Below the pieces are notes generated by a model. That model made no database searches and was not told where the DNA came from. It saw nothing but the letters and a program-made list of their open reading frames with translations. A stretch of DNA of 37,099 bases, taken from positions 1 to 37,099 of the forward strand of contig CAMIME010000021.1 in the NCBI GenBank assembly GCA_946221035.1. The letters run 5' to 3'. Numbering within the stretch: position 1 is the stretch's first letter; every line of letters starts with the position of its first letter. The position numbers and the translations under genes were made by a program. Source of the DNA: an uncultured Campylobacter sp. (lineage in GTDB: Bacteria; Actinomycetota; Actinomycetes; Mycobacteriales; Mycobacteriaceae). Shown piece by piece: positions 8,143 through 17,160 of the stretch.

Positions 8143-10464
8143 ATGACCGATCTGACCCTGGGACTCAACCCGCAGCAGCAGGCCGCCGTCGTCCACGAGG
8201 GCAGCCCGCTGCTCATCGTGGCCGGCGCGGGCTCCGGCAAAACGGCCGTGCTCACTCGCAGGATCGCCTACCTGTTAGAAAATCGAGGGGTGGCTCCGTG
8301 GCAGATCCTCGCCATCACCTTCACAAACAAGGCGGCGGCGGAGATGCGGGAACGCGTCTCCCAGCTCGTCGGCACGCAAGCGGAGCGCATGTGGGTGGCC
8401 ACCTTCCACTCGGTGTGCGTGCGTATCCTGCGGCAGCAAGCGCAGCTGGTGCCGGGGCTGAACACGAACTTCACCATCTACGATTCGGACGATTCGCGTC
8501 GGCTGCTGGGCATGATTGGCAAGGACTTCAACCTGGATTTGAAGAAGTTCACCCCGCGCACGCTGGCAAACGCGATCTCGAACCTGAAAAACGAGCTCGT
8601 CGGCCCGGAACAGGCGCTTGTGCAGGCGGAGAAGACGCACAACCCGTTCGAGACCACGGTGGCCAAGGTCTACGGCGAGTACCAGCGCCGCCTGCGCCAA
8701 TCCAACGCGCTGGATTTCGACGATCTGATCGGTGAGGTCGTGCGCATTTTCAAGGAGCACCCGGACGTCACGGAGTACTACCGTCGCCGCTTCCGCCACG
8801 TGTTGGTCGACGAGTATCAGGACACGAACCACGCTCAGTACGAGCTGATCCACACGCTTGTCGGTGACGGCCCGGATGCACCGGAGCTTGCGGTGGTGGG
8901 CGATTCGGACCAGTCGATCTACGCGTTCCGCGGTGCCACGATCCGCAACATCGAAGAGTTCGAGCGCGATTACCCGAACGCCACGACGATCCTGCTGGAG
9001 CAGAACTACCGCTCGACGCAGAACATTCTGGGCGCGGCGAACGCGGTGATCGCGCAGAACGAGGGCCGCCGCCCCAAGAAGTTGTGGACGGATCAGGGCT
9101 CAGGCGAGAAAATCGTCGGCTACGTCGCGGACAACGAGCACGATGAGGCCCGCTTCGTCGCCGCCGAGATCGACGCGCTTTCGGACAAAGGCGTTGCCTA
9201 TTCCGACATCGCCGTGATGTACCGCACGAATAACGCCTCGCGCGCGCTGGAAGACATCTTCATCCGCTCCGGCATCCCGTACAAGGTGGTGGGCGGCACC
9301 CGCTTCTACGAGCGACGCGAGATCCGCGACATCATCGCCTACCTCAAGGTGCTGGACAACCCCGACGACACGGTGAGCCTGCGCCGCATCATCAACGTGC
9401 CAAAGCGCGCCATCGGCGACAAAGCGCAAGCAATGGTTGCGCTACACGCCGAGCAGAACAACATCAGCTTCGGGCAATCGCTTATCGACGCCTCCGGTGG
9501 CAACGTCGACATGCTCGCCTCACGCGCTGTCAATGCGATCCGCGGGTTCGTGGACATGATGGAGGGGCTGCGCAACGAGATGCACCTCATGCGCAACGAG
9601 GTGACGGGCATGCCGGATCTGGGCCAGCTAGTCTCACGGGTCCTGGATGAAACGGGGTACCGAGCGGAGCTGGAGGCGTCGAGCGATCCGCAAGACGGCG
9701 CGCGGCTGGACAACCTGAACGAGCTCGTCTCGGTCGCGCGGGAGTTTTCTTCCGAGGCCGCGAACCAGGTCGCCTACATGTCGGACGAGGAACTCGAGGA
9801 CGTCATGCAGGAGGGAGAACCCGCGCCGGGGTCCTTGCAGGCGTTTTTGGAGAAGGTGTCGCTTGTCGCGGATGCGGACCAGATCCCCGACAACGACCAA
9901 GGTGTGGTCACGCTCATGACGCTGCACACGGCGAAGGGCCTCGAATTCCCCGTGGTGTTTGTTACTGGGTGGGAGGACGGCCAATTCCCTCACCTGCGCG
10001 CGCTGGGGGATCCAGCGGAGCTGGCTGAGGAGCGCCGCCTGGCATATGTGGGCATCACCCGCGCCCGCGAGCGGCTCTACCTCACCCGGGCGATGTTGCG
10101 CGCGTCGTGGGGTAATCCGGTGACCAACCCCGCCAGCCGCTTCCTCGCGGAGGTCCCGCAGGACCTCCTCGACTGGCGCAGGACAGAACCGGAGCGTTCC
10201 ATGACGTCGAGCGCGTGGGGTACGCCGCAACCCGTCGCCGCCCGTGCGATGCGCCCGCGGCGGGGCATGGGAGGCTCGGGGACGAAGGTGAACAAGAACC
10301 TCAACCTGGCAAAGGGGGACCGGGTCAACCACGCCAAGTACGGGCTGGGCACCGTGCTTACCGTCGAGGGTTCCGGGGCGCGCGAAACGGTGACGATCGA
10401 CTTCGGCTCCTCGGGCACCGTCCGCTTGATGACGATTGGCGGGGTGCCCATGGAAAAGCTCTAG
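8143..10464 (+). CDS. pcrA: UvrD/PcrA-type ATP-dependent DNA helicase
   Basis: A 773-aa superfamily 1A 3'-5' helicase for nucleotide-excision repair, replication restart and RecA/RNA polymerase displacement. Motifs in order: Q motif (LNPQQQAAV), Walker A GAGSGKT, TFTNKAAAEMRERV (Ia), VDEYQDTN (II), GDSDQSIYAFRGA (III), QNYRST (IV), TAKGLEFPVVF (V) and YVGITRARERLYL (VI). A C-terminal Tudor-like domain (GDRVNHAKYGLGTV) is the RNA polymerase-binding region in PcrA/UvrD. The start at ATG 8143 excludes 34 unlikely codons; a -10-like TACAGT ends 7 nt upstream, so leaderless. Its stop overlaps the convergent peptidase stop within one CTAG. Confidence 0.96.
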   Translation: MTDLTLGLNPQQQAAVVHEGSPLLIVAGAGSGKTAVLTRRIAYLLENRGVAPWQILAITFTNKAAAEMRERVSQLVGTQAERMWVATFHSVCVRILRQQAQLVPGLNTNFTIYDSDDSRRLLGMIGKDFNLDLKKFTPRTLANAISNLKNELVGPEQALVQAEKTHNPFETTVAKVYGEYQRRLRQSNALDFDDLIGEVVRIFKEHPDVTEYYRRRFRHVLVDEYQDTNHAQYELIHTLVGDGPDAPELAVVGDSDQSIYAFRGATIRNIEEFERDYPNATTILLEQNYRSTQNILGAANAVIAQNEGRRPKKLWTDQGSGEKIVGYVADNEHDEARFVAAEIDALSDKGVAYSDIAVMYRTNNASRALEDIFIRSGIPYKVVGGTRFYERREIRDIIAYLKVLDNPDDTVSLRRIINVPKRAIGDKAQAMVALHAEQNNISFGQSLIDASGGNVDMLASRAVNAIRGFVDMMEGLRNEMHLMRNEVTGMPDLGQLVSRVLDETGYRAELEASSDPQDGARLDNLNELVSVAREFSSEAANQVAYMSDEELEDVMQEGEPAPGSLQAFLEKVSLVADADQIPDNDQGVVTLMTLHTAKGLEFPVVFVTGWEDGQFPHLRALGDPAELAEERRLAYVGITRARERLYLTRAMLRASWGNPVTNPASRFLAEVPQDLLDWRRTEPERSMTSSAWGTPQPVAARAMRPRRGMGGSGTKVNKNLNLAKGDRVNHAKYGLGTVLTVEGSGARETVTIDFGSSGTVRLMTIGGVPMEKL

Positions 10465-11159
10465 ATCTTGATGCCCTGCTGGCGGAACCAGACCTGCGGG
10501 TCGGCGTGGTTCACCCCGTCCGGCTTGATTTCGAAGTGCAGGTGCGGGCCGGTCGACTGGCCCTCGTTACCAATCACCGCAATCTTCTCGCCGGCGCGCA
10601 CACGCTGGCCCACCTTCACGTCGTAGTAGCGCATGTGGCCGTAGACGGAGACCTCGCCGCCATCGTGCTTGATCACGACCCAGTTGCCGAAGCCCTGCGC
10701 GGGGCCCGCGTTGACCACTGTGCCGTCCATGACGGAGTAGATCGGGGTGCCCAGGTCGTTGGCGATGTCGATGCCGCGGTGCACCGTGCCCCAGCGCGGG
10801 CCGTAGCCCGATGTGAAGCGGCCGGACGCAGGGGTGACCACGAGGCGGCCGTCGGCCGTGCGGCCGCGCTGCGGCGCAACCCAGTCGGTGCGGTCTGCAG
10901 GCGCGAATGCGTTAGCCAGCGGGGCCTCCAGCGAGCGGGGGTCGTAGACGATCTTGTAACCGCCGGCGGTGATGGTGGCGCCGTTCTCCAAAATGGAGCC
11001 AGCGGCCTTCGCTAGGGCAGTGGCAGCTTGACCGTTGTCGGAAATGGGAACACCGCCGATGTTGACGGTGACGGCTCCGGCCGTCGCTGGCGCCGCGGAA
11101 AGCAGCAGTGCGGCGGTGAGCGTTGCCGCAGCGGTGCTTCGAATCGTTGGACGTTTCAT
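10461..11159 (-). CDS. Secreted M23-family (LytM) peptidoglycan endopeptidase
   Basis: A 232-aa exported zinc peptidase predicted to cut peptidoglycan peptide cross-links. Residues 1-30 form a Sec signal peptide (Lys-Arg start, Ala/Leu core, Ala-x-Ala end). The LytM domain has ligands in HRGID (His, Asp) and HLHFE (second and third His), with YGHM between. The start is set at ATG 11159, where the signal peptide begins; an upstream in-frame codon would add 15 unlikely residues. It is a close paralogue of the next M23 gene on the same strand; both have an ACACATGTAACG motif about 155-160 bp upstream. It overlaps pcrA by its stop codon only. Confidence 0.92.
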   Translation of the reverse strand: MKRPTIRSTAAATLTAALLLSAAPATAGAVTVNIGGVPISDNGQAATALAKAAGSILENGATITAGGYKIVYDPRSLEAPLANAFAPADRTDWVAPQRGRTADGRLVVTPASGRFTSGYGPRWGTVHRGIDIANDLGTPIYSVMDGTVVNAGPAQGFGNWVVIKHDGGEVSVYGHMRYYDVKVGQRVRAGEKIAVIGNEGQSTGPHLHFEIKPDGVNHADPQVWFRQQGIKI

Positions 11160-11312
11160 GAAGGGGGAGCTTCTTTCTACACGGGTGCATGACCGGCGCC
11201 GCACGGGCGCGCACAGGGTAGGAATCTATCGCCCTCGGTGCGGCTCGGCAACGCCGTGACGTGCACGTTTGTTCTAATCTCGTGCGTTTCTCCGGCGAAG
11301 TGGCAGCTCACC

Positions 11313-11324
11313 ACACATGTAACG
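11313..11324 (+). promoter_or_regulatory. Motif shared by both M23 peptidase promoters (copy 1)
   Basis: ACACATGTAACG, identical to the complement at 12346-12357. It lies about 154 bp upstream of the first M23 start. A second GTTAC sits at 11337-11341, and CACAT-N7-ATGTG (11314-11330) forms an inverted repeat. GTAAC repeats recall MtrA sites in Corynebacterium, where MtrAB controls M23 genes; that link is inference. Confidence 0.45.
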
Positions 11325-11400
11325 GATGTGAAAATTGTTACCAGAGTGATCTCTTCCGCGGGGGTAGAACCTCACCCCCGCGCACCCCGTTGCGCCCATG

Positions 11401-11425
11401 AGAAAAGCCCCGCGGGTAGCGGGGC
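11401..11425 (-). terminator. Rho-independent terminator of the second M23 gene
   Basis: On the minus strand, GCCCCGC (11425-11419) and GCGGGGC (11413-11407) form a 7-bp stem with a 5-nt loop, followed by TTTTCT. It lies 17 bp past the stop of the upstream M23 gene. Confidence 0.8.
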
Positions 11426-11441
11426 CGAGAGCTTTGGCGGT

Positions 11442-12188
11442 CTACAGGGCGATGCCGCGGGCGGCCAGCCACGCAGCCGGATCGACCGGGGTGACGCCGT
11501 CGGGCCAGATTTCGAAGTGGAGGTGGCTACCGGTGGAGAAACCTTCGCTACCCATTCCGGCGATGGTCTCACCGGCCTGGACCTGCTGGCCCACAGCGGC
11601 GTAGAGCGACTGCATGTGGCCGTAGACGGAAATGGAGCCGTCCTCGTGCTTGATGCGGATCCACTGGCCGTAGCCCTGTGCCGGGCCGGAGTCGATGACG
11701 GTGCCTGCGGCCACCGCGCGAATCGGCGTGCCGGGGACGTTGGCAATATCAATGCCGTTGTGCATGCTGCCCCAGCGCATCCCGAAACCAGAGGTGTACG
11801 CGCCGTCGGCGGGCTTGATGGAAAGCGGGGTGCGGGCGGCCTCATCCAGCTTTGCCACGACATCGGCGTGCTGGATGGCCTTGTCCAGTTGCTCCGTGAG
11901 GTTCTCAACCGGCTTGTACTCGGCGATTGCGAGGATCTGCGGCGCCTCCTCGGCGACGGTGCCCTCGCCAGCGGTGACGGCGTTGTCCTGCGTGGTGCCA
12001 AGGTCCTCGGAATCCGCGGCGAGCTGGATATCGGTCGCCTGCGATGCCTTATCGGAGGTCAGAGCCCCTGCGACGAGTCCGGAGAAGCCAGCGGTGGAAA
12101 CCGCGCCGGTGGCGGCGGCGACAATAGCGACGCGCCCCTTGTTCGGGGTCTGCTTGCGGTGCTTGCCACCTTGCTTCTTCACGTTCAT
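11442..12188 (-). CDS. Secreted M23-family (LytM) peptidoglycan endopeptidase, second copy
   Basis: A 248-aa paralogue of the preceding peptidase. A basic N-terminus (Lys/Arg rich, residues 3-19) and a hydrophobic Ala/Val/Gly segment (20-43) form a signal peptide or anchor. A charged linker to about 125 is followed by the LytM domain with HNGID and HLHFE zinc motifs and YGHM. The opening, YTSGFGMRWGSMHNGIDIANVPGTPI in outline, parallels the first copy closely, indicating tandem duplication. Such enzymes split daughter cells or remodel septal peptidoglycan. The leader of about 160 bp carries the shared ACACATGTAACG motif and another GTAACG at 12277-12282. A good terminator follows the gene. 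Confidence 0.92.
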   Translation of the reverse strand: MNVKKQGGKHRKQTPNKGRVAIVAAATGAVSTAGFSGLVAGALTSDKASQATDIQLAADSEDLGTTQDNAVTAGEGTVAEEAPQILAIAEYKPVENLTEQLDKAIQHADVVAKLDEAARTPLSIKPADGAYTSGFGMRWGSMHNGIDIANVPGTPIRAVAAGTVIDSGPAQGYGQWIRIKHEDGSISVYGHMQSLYAAVGQQVQAGETIAGMGSEGFSTGSHLHFEIWPDGVTPVDPAAWLAARGIAL

Positions 12189-12345
12189 AAGCCCTCTTTG
12201 AGATCGTCCGTCGGCCGTTCCTTCACCGCAGGCGGCAGAGGCATCGTGACCTTCCTGTTATCTTCAAGCGATCACTGTAACGAATTGGTCTCGTAGGGGC
12301 AACATAGTTCCTGAATTTTCTCTTAATCGCTCGAAGTTGGGTGGG

Positions 12346-12357
12346 CGTTACATGTGT
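12346..12357 (-). promoter_or_regulatory. Motif shared by both M23 peptidase promoters (copy 2)
   Basis: On the minus strand this reads ACACATGTAACG, identical to 11313-11324. It lies 158-169 bp upstream of the second M23 start and about 45 bp before perM on the other strand, so it could act on both. GTAACG also occurs at 12277-12282. Confidence 0.45.
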
Positions 12358-12401
12358 CACTGCCTGAAGGCGTGAGACCAAGTGGCAGAGTAATGGGGAC
12401 A

Positions 12402-13640
12402 ATGAGCACTTCACCGAACCCTCGTCCAGCACAGTCGGCGACCGGGCGCCGGAAGCGGCAGCGCGACCTCAAGCGCGGCAAGGTCAGCGGCGTCCCCCAG
12501 GCCCGCCGTGAACCGCCCGCACCCCAGACTCAGGCTGACCGGCTGCGCCTTTACCTCCCCTCGGTTGCGGTGCCGAATCTGGCCCTTGCCCTGGGGATTG
12601 TCGCGCTGTGCTTCAGTGTGATCCTGATCGGTGGATGGAAACTCGCCTACCTTCCGACATCAATCGGGCAGACCTGGTTCGCGCTTCACGGTGCGCCGCT
12701 GGCGGTGGACGGTGTGACCCTCCGCGCCATGCCGGCACTGCCGGCGCTGGGAGTGGCGGCGCTGGTTGGAAGCAGGATTCGCTCAGCCACTGCCGGTCGG
12801 GTCAGTGTGCTCGACCTCGCGACGTTGCTCGGGCTCACCGTGGCGTTCGTGTTGTTGCTCACATCCATTGCCTGGTTCATGGTGTACGACGCCTCAGCCG
12901 TCTTCCCGGTGCACCCGCCCACACTCGCGGAGGCGTTCGCGTACCCCCTTCTCGTCCACCTCGTCGGCTTCGCGGTTGGCGTGCGCAAGGTGCTCTGGAG
13001 GGCGCTTGCGAGACGCGGGGGCATCCCCACCGAGGCGGTTGACGCCGGCGCGGTTGCCGGGAAGATTCTGCGCGATCTCGTGCTCGCTTCCGGGGCCGTG
13101 TTCATCGCCGCGCTCGCGGCCGGGTACGTCCGTATAGGTGAGCTGGTGTCCCAGTACCCCAACCTCGGTGTGGGTGGGGTTCTTGCCCTAGTGGGGTTGT
13201 CTGTGCTCTACGTGCCTAACGGAGCCGTCGATACGCTCGCTGTGCTGCTTGGCGGCTCGTTTGAGCTCGGCGGCGGCGCGGTGAGCGTGTTTGACGCGAC
13301 GACGGTCCCGTACCCGCCACTGCCGCTGTTCGCGGCCATCCCCGCGACCATGCCGGGGTGGGCGCCGGTACTCATGGCAATTCCCGCGGCGGTGGTGATC
13401 CGCTCGCTGCTGTCTTCGGAACCGCTGTCGTTGGCGGGGACGGCCGCGGCAGCGACGTGGGCCGCGCTGTACGCGGCCGTCATCGGCATCTTCACTGCCG
13501 GGACTGCGGGTGCATACGGCTTCGTGGGCGTTGACCCGTGGGCGTTGGCGATGCTGAGTTTCCTGTGGGTGGCCATCGCTGGGACGATTGTCCAAGGTGT
13601 GGCTGCCGTCAGGTCGCGCGCGCGGGCCGGGGAAGCGTGA
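12402..13640 (+). CDS. perM: PerM-like integral membrane protein (DUF6350 family)
   Basis: A 412-aa polytopic membrane protein. A basic cytoplasmic tail (Arg/Lys/Gln/Pro rich, about residues 10-50) precedes around 9-10 hydrophobic segments. Location just before purN and purH matches PerM in mycobacteria (Rv0955-Rv0956-Rv0957), where PerM supports cell division and persistence by stabilising the divisome, as I recall. Start choice is uncertain: ATG 12393 and ATG 12402 are both possible, and an earlier GTG (12354) lies in the shared promoter region. Translation of purN is coupled through a GTGA overlap. The assignment rests on synteny plus topology rather than motifs. Confidence 0.8.
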   Translation: MSTSPNPRPAQSATGRRKRQRDLKRGKVSGVPQARREPPAPQTQADRLRLYLPSVAVPNLALALGIVALCFSVILIGGWKLAYLPTSIGQTWFALHGAPLAVDGVTLRAMPALPALGVAALVGSRIRSATAGRVSVLDLATLLGLTVAFVLLLTSIAWFMVYDASAVFPVHPPTLAEAFAYPLLVHLVGFAVGVRKVLWRALARRGGIPTEAVDAGAVAGKILRDLVLASGAVFIAALAAGYVRIGELVSQYPNLGVGGVLALVGLSVLYVPNGAVDTLAVLLGGSFELGGGAVSVFDATTVPYPPLPLFAAIPATMPGWAPVLMAIPAAVVIRSLLSSEPLSLAGTAAAATWAALYAAVIGIFTAGTAGAYGFVGVDPWALAMLSFLWVAIAGTIVQGVAAVRSRARAGEA

Positions 13641-14260
13641 TTACACTGTCGCCTGTGGCTGAATCTGCGAAGTCTATTGCCGTGCTCGTCTCGGGCACCG
13701 GAACGTTGCTGAAGTCGATTTTGGATAACCAGCGTGACCTTTACCGGGTGGACTTGGTCGTCGCGGATCAAATCTGCCCCGGCGTGCAGCGGGCGAAAAA
13801 TGCGGGTATCCGCACCGCCATCGTCCCCATGGAGCGAAACCGCAACGCGTGGAACGAGAAGATGACGGCCGCCGTCGCTGCGGTAGAGCCGGACCTCGTG
13901 ATCTCCGCGGGGTTCATGCGCATCCTTGGCAAGCAGTTCCTGGAGGAGTTCGAGGGGCGCACGATTAACACCCACCCATCGCTCCTGCCGGCCTTCCCCG
14001 GCATGGACGGGGTGGGAGATGCGCTCGCGTACGGGGTCAAGGTCACCGGTTGCACGGTGCACTACGTCGACGCGGGCGTGGACACGGGAAAGATCATCGC
14101 CCAGCGCGCTGTGGAAGTTCGGGAGAATGACACCGCCCCCGTGCTCCACGAGCGGATCAAGGAAGTCGAACGAGAGCTCATCGTCGAGCTGCTCCAGAAC
14201 ATCGAGACGGAAAACGGAAAGGCCATTTTTAATGTCAACCGAGACTCAGCGCGGGATTAA
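13637..14260 (+). CDS. purN: Phosphoribosylglycinamide formyltransferase
   Basis: Transfers a formyl group from 10-formyl-THF to GAR, step 3 of purine synthesis. In the 207-aa protein the phosphate loop is LVSGTGTLL, the catalytic Asn and His are in INTHPSLLPAFPG near 115, and the catalytic Asp is in YVDAGVDTGKII near 150. The start is GTG 13637, overlapping the perM stop as GTGA, with GGGGAAG immediately upstream; this discards 33 codons of a longer frame. Its 3' end overlaps purH by 29 bp, so perM-purN-purH form one operon. Confidence 0.95.
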   Translation: MITLSPVAESAKSIAVLVSGTGTLLKSILDNQRDLYRVDLVVADQICPGVQRAKNAGIRTAIVPMERNRNAWNEKMTAAVAAVEPDLVISAGFMRILGKQFLEEFEGRTINTHPSLLPAFPGMDGVGDALAYGVKVTGCTVHYVDAGVDTGKIIAQRAVEVRENDTAPVLHERIKEVERELIVELLQNIETENGKAIFNVNRDSARD

Positions 14261-15791
14261 GCGGGCACTGGTCAGCGTCTACGACAAGACGGGGCTGGAG
14301 GACCTGGCCAAGTCGCTTGCCGCGGCGGGGGTGGAGATCGTCTCGACGGGTTCCACCGCACAGCGCATCGCGGACGCCGGCGTGGCCGTCAAGGAGGTGT
14401 CCGAACTTACCGGCTTTCCGGAAGTGTTGGACGGGCGCGTGAAAACGCTGCACCCGCGCGTGCACTCCGGCATCCTGGCGGACCTGCGCAAGGACGCACA
14501 CGCGCAGCAACTCGCTGAGCTCGGGATTGAGCCCTTCCAGCTTGTCGTGGTCAACTTGTACCCGTTCGAGGAGACGGTCGCCTCCGGCGCGACCTTCGAC
14601 GAGTGCGTCGAGCAGATCGACATCGGCGGGCCGTCGATGGTCCGCGCGGCCGCGAAGAACCACCCCTCGGTCGCTGTCGTCACCTCACCATCCCAGTACG
14701 GCGCCGTCGAGGCGGCACTGAAGGCGGGCGGCTTCACCGAGGACGAGCGCCGCCAGCTCGCCTACGAGGCCTTTTCGCACACCGCGCGTTACGACGCCTC
14801 CGTGTCCACGTGGTTTGCCACGCAGCTCAAGGGCGAGACAGCGCAGGCTGCCGAGACAGCTGGCGAAGCGTCCACCGCGCTGCGCTACGGCGAGAACCCG
14901 CACCAGTGGGCGCGCCTGGAAAGTGACGGCTGGGGTCTGGCCGCCGCCCGTCAGCACGGCGGCAAGGAAATGAGCTTCAATAACTACCAAGATGCTGACG
15001 CCGCCTGGCGCGCCGCGTGGGACCACGACCGGGCGTGCGTGGCCATTGTGAAGCACGCGAACCCGTGCGGGGTTGCGGTATCGGACACGTCCATCGCGCA
15101 CGCGCACAAGCTGGCGCACGCGTGCGACCCGGTCTCGGCGTACGGTGGCGTGATCGCCTGCAACCGTGAGGTCACCCTCGAGCTCGCCGAGCAGGTCAAG
15201 CCCATCTTCACCGAGGTCATCGTTGCACCGAGCTATTCCCCTGACGCGCTCGAGCTGCTGCAGACGAAGAAAAACCTGCGCATCCTCGAGGTCGAACCAC
15301 GCGAGGTAGAAGAGGAGTTCAAGCAGATCTCTGGCGGCCGCCTGGTGCAAGAGCGTGACCACTTCCAAGCGAAGGGAGACGCGGTAGCGAACTGGACCTT
15401 GGCCGCTGGCGAGGCTGCAGATGAGCAAGCGCTGGCGGATCTGGAGTTCGCCTGGCGCGCCGTGCGCTGCGTGAAGTCGAACGCGATCCTGATCGCGGCT
15501 GAGGGTGCTTCGGTTGGCATTGGCATGGGCCAGGTCAACCGTGTCGATTCCGCGAAGCTGGCGGTGGACCGCGCCAACACGCTCGACGACGGGCGCAATC
15601 GCACGAACGGTGCAGTGGCCGCCTCCGACGCGTTCTTCCCCTTCGCTGACGGGCTGCAGGTGCTTGCCGACGCCGGCGTCAAGGCCGTCGTCCACCCCGG
15701 CGGCTCGATCCGCGACGAAGAGGTCATTGCCGCGGCGAACGAGGCCGGGGTGACGATGTACCTCACCGGCACCCGCCACTTCGCGCACTAA
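14232..15791 (+). CDS. purH: Bifunctional AICAR formyltransferase / IMP cyclohydrolase
   Basis: Catalyses the last two steps of IMP synthesis. The 519-aa protein has an N-terminal MGS-like cyclohydrolase domain (STGSTAQ, LDGRVKTLHPRVHSG near 70) and a C-terminal AICAR transformylase domain with KHANPCG (catalytic Lys-His), SAYGG, and the terminal block FPFADGL...HPGGSIRDEE...TGTRHF. The start is ATG 14232, inside purN, preceded by GGAAAGG about ten bases upstream. Full length with no damage. It uses the same folate cofactor as purN; the 5-formyl-THF cyclo-ligase further along the window feeds that pool. Confidence 0.97.
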   Translation: MSTETQRGIKRALVSVYDKTGLEDLAKSLAAAGVEIVSTGSTAQRIADAGVAVKEVSELTGFPEVLDGRVKTLHPRVHSGILADLRKDAHAQQLAELGIEPFQLVVVNLYPFEETVASGATFDECVEQIDIGGPSMVRAAAKNHPSVAVVTSPSQYGAVEAALKAGGFTEDERRQLAYEAFSHTARYDASVSTWFATQLKGETAQAAETAGEASTALRYGENPHQWARLESDGWGLAAARQHGGKEMSFNNYQDADAAWRAAWDHDRACVAIVKHANPCGVAVSDTSIAHAHKLAHACDPVSAYGGVIACNREVTLELAEQVKPIFTEVIVAPSYSPDALELLQTKKNLRILEVEPREVEEEFKQISGGRLVQERDHFQAKGDAVANWTLAAGEAADEQALADLEFAWRAVRCVKSNAILIAAEGASVGIGMGQVNRVDSAKLAVDRANTLDDGRNRTNGAVAASDAFFPFADGLQVLADAGVKAVVHPGGSIRDEEVIAAANEAGVTMYLTGTRHFAH

Positions 15792-15807
15792 AGGGGTCGG
15801 ACCTGAC

Positions 15808-16489
15808 GTGTCTTCGAGGCTTGCGGCACTCGCCCTCGCCGCAGGGCTCACCGTTCCGTCCATCGCCGCACGAGGTGGTGTCGCGCCACGGTGGCCGCGC
15901 CGCAGTGTCCGTGGGCGGGTTCACCGCAGGCGACAACCGGCCAGAGCCCGCGTTTTCCACCATGAAGGTGCCGCTGGGCATCGCGGCGCTGCGCCAGAAC
16001 CCCGCGTTTTATCCGGACGTGGAGGCAGCAGTGACCCGGTCCGATAACGCGGCGGCGCACCGCTTGTTCGCGCAGGTCCCCGCGGCGGCGTATGCGGGTG
16101 TGATCGCCGAGGCGGGCTCGCAGACCACCATTCCCGCGGCGTACCAGATGGGCACGCTGTGGACCACGCGCGACCTCGCCAATTTCGCATCCGGCATCAG
16201 GTGCGTGGCTGGCCACGAACCTGTGGTCGAGATGATGGGGCGTATCGTGGACTACCAGCGATGGGGGATGGGCCGCATCCCCGGCTCGCGGTACAAGGGC
16301 GGGTGGAATTACCACGAGGGTGGCCACCTTGCCCGCCAATTCGGCCTCATCCCGGGCCCGCAGGGCGACATCGCGGTGGCCATTACGGCTTACAGCCCGA
16401 GGGGCCACCAGGGGAGCTTCGCTATGTTGGACGAGCTTGCGGGCGGGGTGGCAGCACTCAGCCCACAGCTTCCCGTAGCACGGTGTTGA
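15808..16489 (+). CDS. Beta-lactamase/PBP-fold serine hydrolase with apparent N-terminal frameshift
   Basis: Two frames seem to make one protein. From GTG 15808 (AAGGGG 12 nt upstream) the frame gives a signal peptide (Met-Ser-Ser-Arg, then an Ala/Leu core) to about 15867. The mature domain then continues in the next frame to 16489. One extra base near 15868 would account for the switch. The mature part carries all three class A signatures: STMK (SxxK), SDN in RSDNAAAHRL, and KGGW (KTG position). A paralogue follows at 17154. If not frameshifted, translation would have to begin at TTG 15821 and lose the export signal. Secreted cell-wall hydrolase or a relative of beta-lactamases; substrate unknown. 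It follows purH by 16 bp. Confidence 0.7.
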
Positions 16490-16572
16490 GCACGGTGTCG
16501 TGGTTTATGCTTAACCGTGATTTGAGTAGATAACTTCGCGGCCGCCTCATCGCGTCGCGGGAAGGTGGCGCC

Positions 16573-17160
16573 ATGTCCAACCCTTATGGCGGTAACGAGC
16601 AGTACCCCGGCACCGAGCAGTGGACCAACCCGAATGTTGGTGGCCCTCAGCAGCAGTACCCGCCGCAATACCAGACGCAGTACCAGTACCAGTACCCGCA
16701 GCAGTTCGGCGCGTACCAGCACCCCCAGCGTCGCGGCCCGAGTGGTTGGCTCATCGCTTTGATTGTTCTTCTGGTGGCCTCGCTTGTCGGCGTTCTGGCC
16801 TACCTCGCGGGCACTGGCACCTTTACCCGTTCGAGCGAACCGGTCACGAGCACGGTCGTGGAAACCCAAACGCTGCCACGCCAGCCCCAGCAGCAACCGG
16901 CCCCCGCTCAAGAGCCCTCCCGCAACACACCTGCGAAACGCACCTACACCAGCTACGCGGCGGACACGTCTGTCACGTCGGGCGCGTTTGCGTCGAACGT
17001 TTTCGACGCGTTCGTCGGCGCCTACAAGGACACCGGGCGCACCAACGTCACCGTCAACGTGTACAGCCCCACCACCGGCAAGACCTACTCGATGTCCTGC
17101 AGCGGCGACGCCACGGTCTACTGCAGCGGCGGCAACAACGCCCGGGTAAAAATTTGGTAA
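16573..17160 (+). CDS. Single-pass membrane protein with Gln/Tyr/Pro-rich cytoplasmic tail
   Basis: A 195-aa protein I do not recognise by name. Residues 1-56 are a low-complexity Gln/Tyr/Pro/Gly tail ending in a basic stop; one membrane helix spans about 58-80. A Thr/Pro/Gln-rich linker runs to about 120, then a small extracytoplasmic domain has two Cys (in SMSCSGD and TVYCSGG) that could form a disulphide. The topology is N-in, C-out. It sits between two secreted beta-lactamase-fold proteins and overlaps the second by 7 bp, so a shared cell-envelope role is likely but unproven. Confidence 0.82.
   Translation: MSNPYGGNEQYPGTEQWTNPNVGGPQQQYPPQYQTQYQYQYPQQFGAYQHPQRRGPSGWLIALIVLLVASLVGVLAYLAGTGTFTRSSEPVTSTVVETQTLPRQPQQQPAPAQEPSRNTPAKRTYTSYAADTSVTSGAFASNVFDAFVGAYKDTGRTNVTVNVYSPTTGKTYSMSCSGDATVYCSGGNNARVKIW

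Noticed and set aside
12189..12345. c-di-AMP (ydaO-type) riboswitch before the second M23 gene
   Set aside because: The leader is long enough but I could not find the conserved ydaO core segments.
14685..15863. Long minus-strand open frame opposite purH
   Set aside because: Shadow of a high-GC coding strand; composition lacks any domain and it lies wholly against a conserved enzyme.
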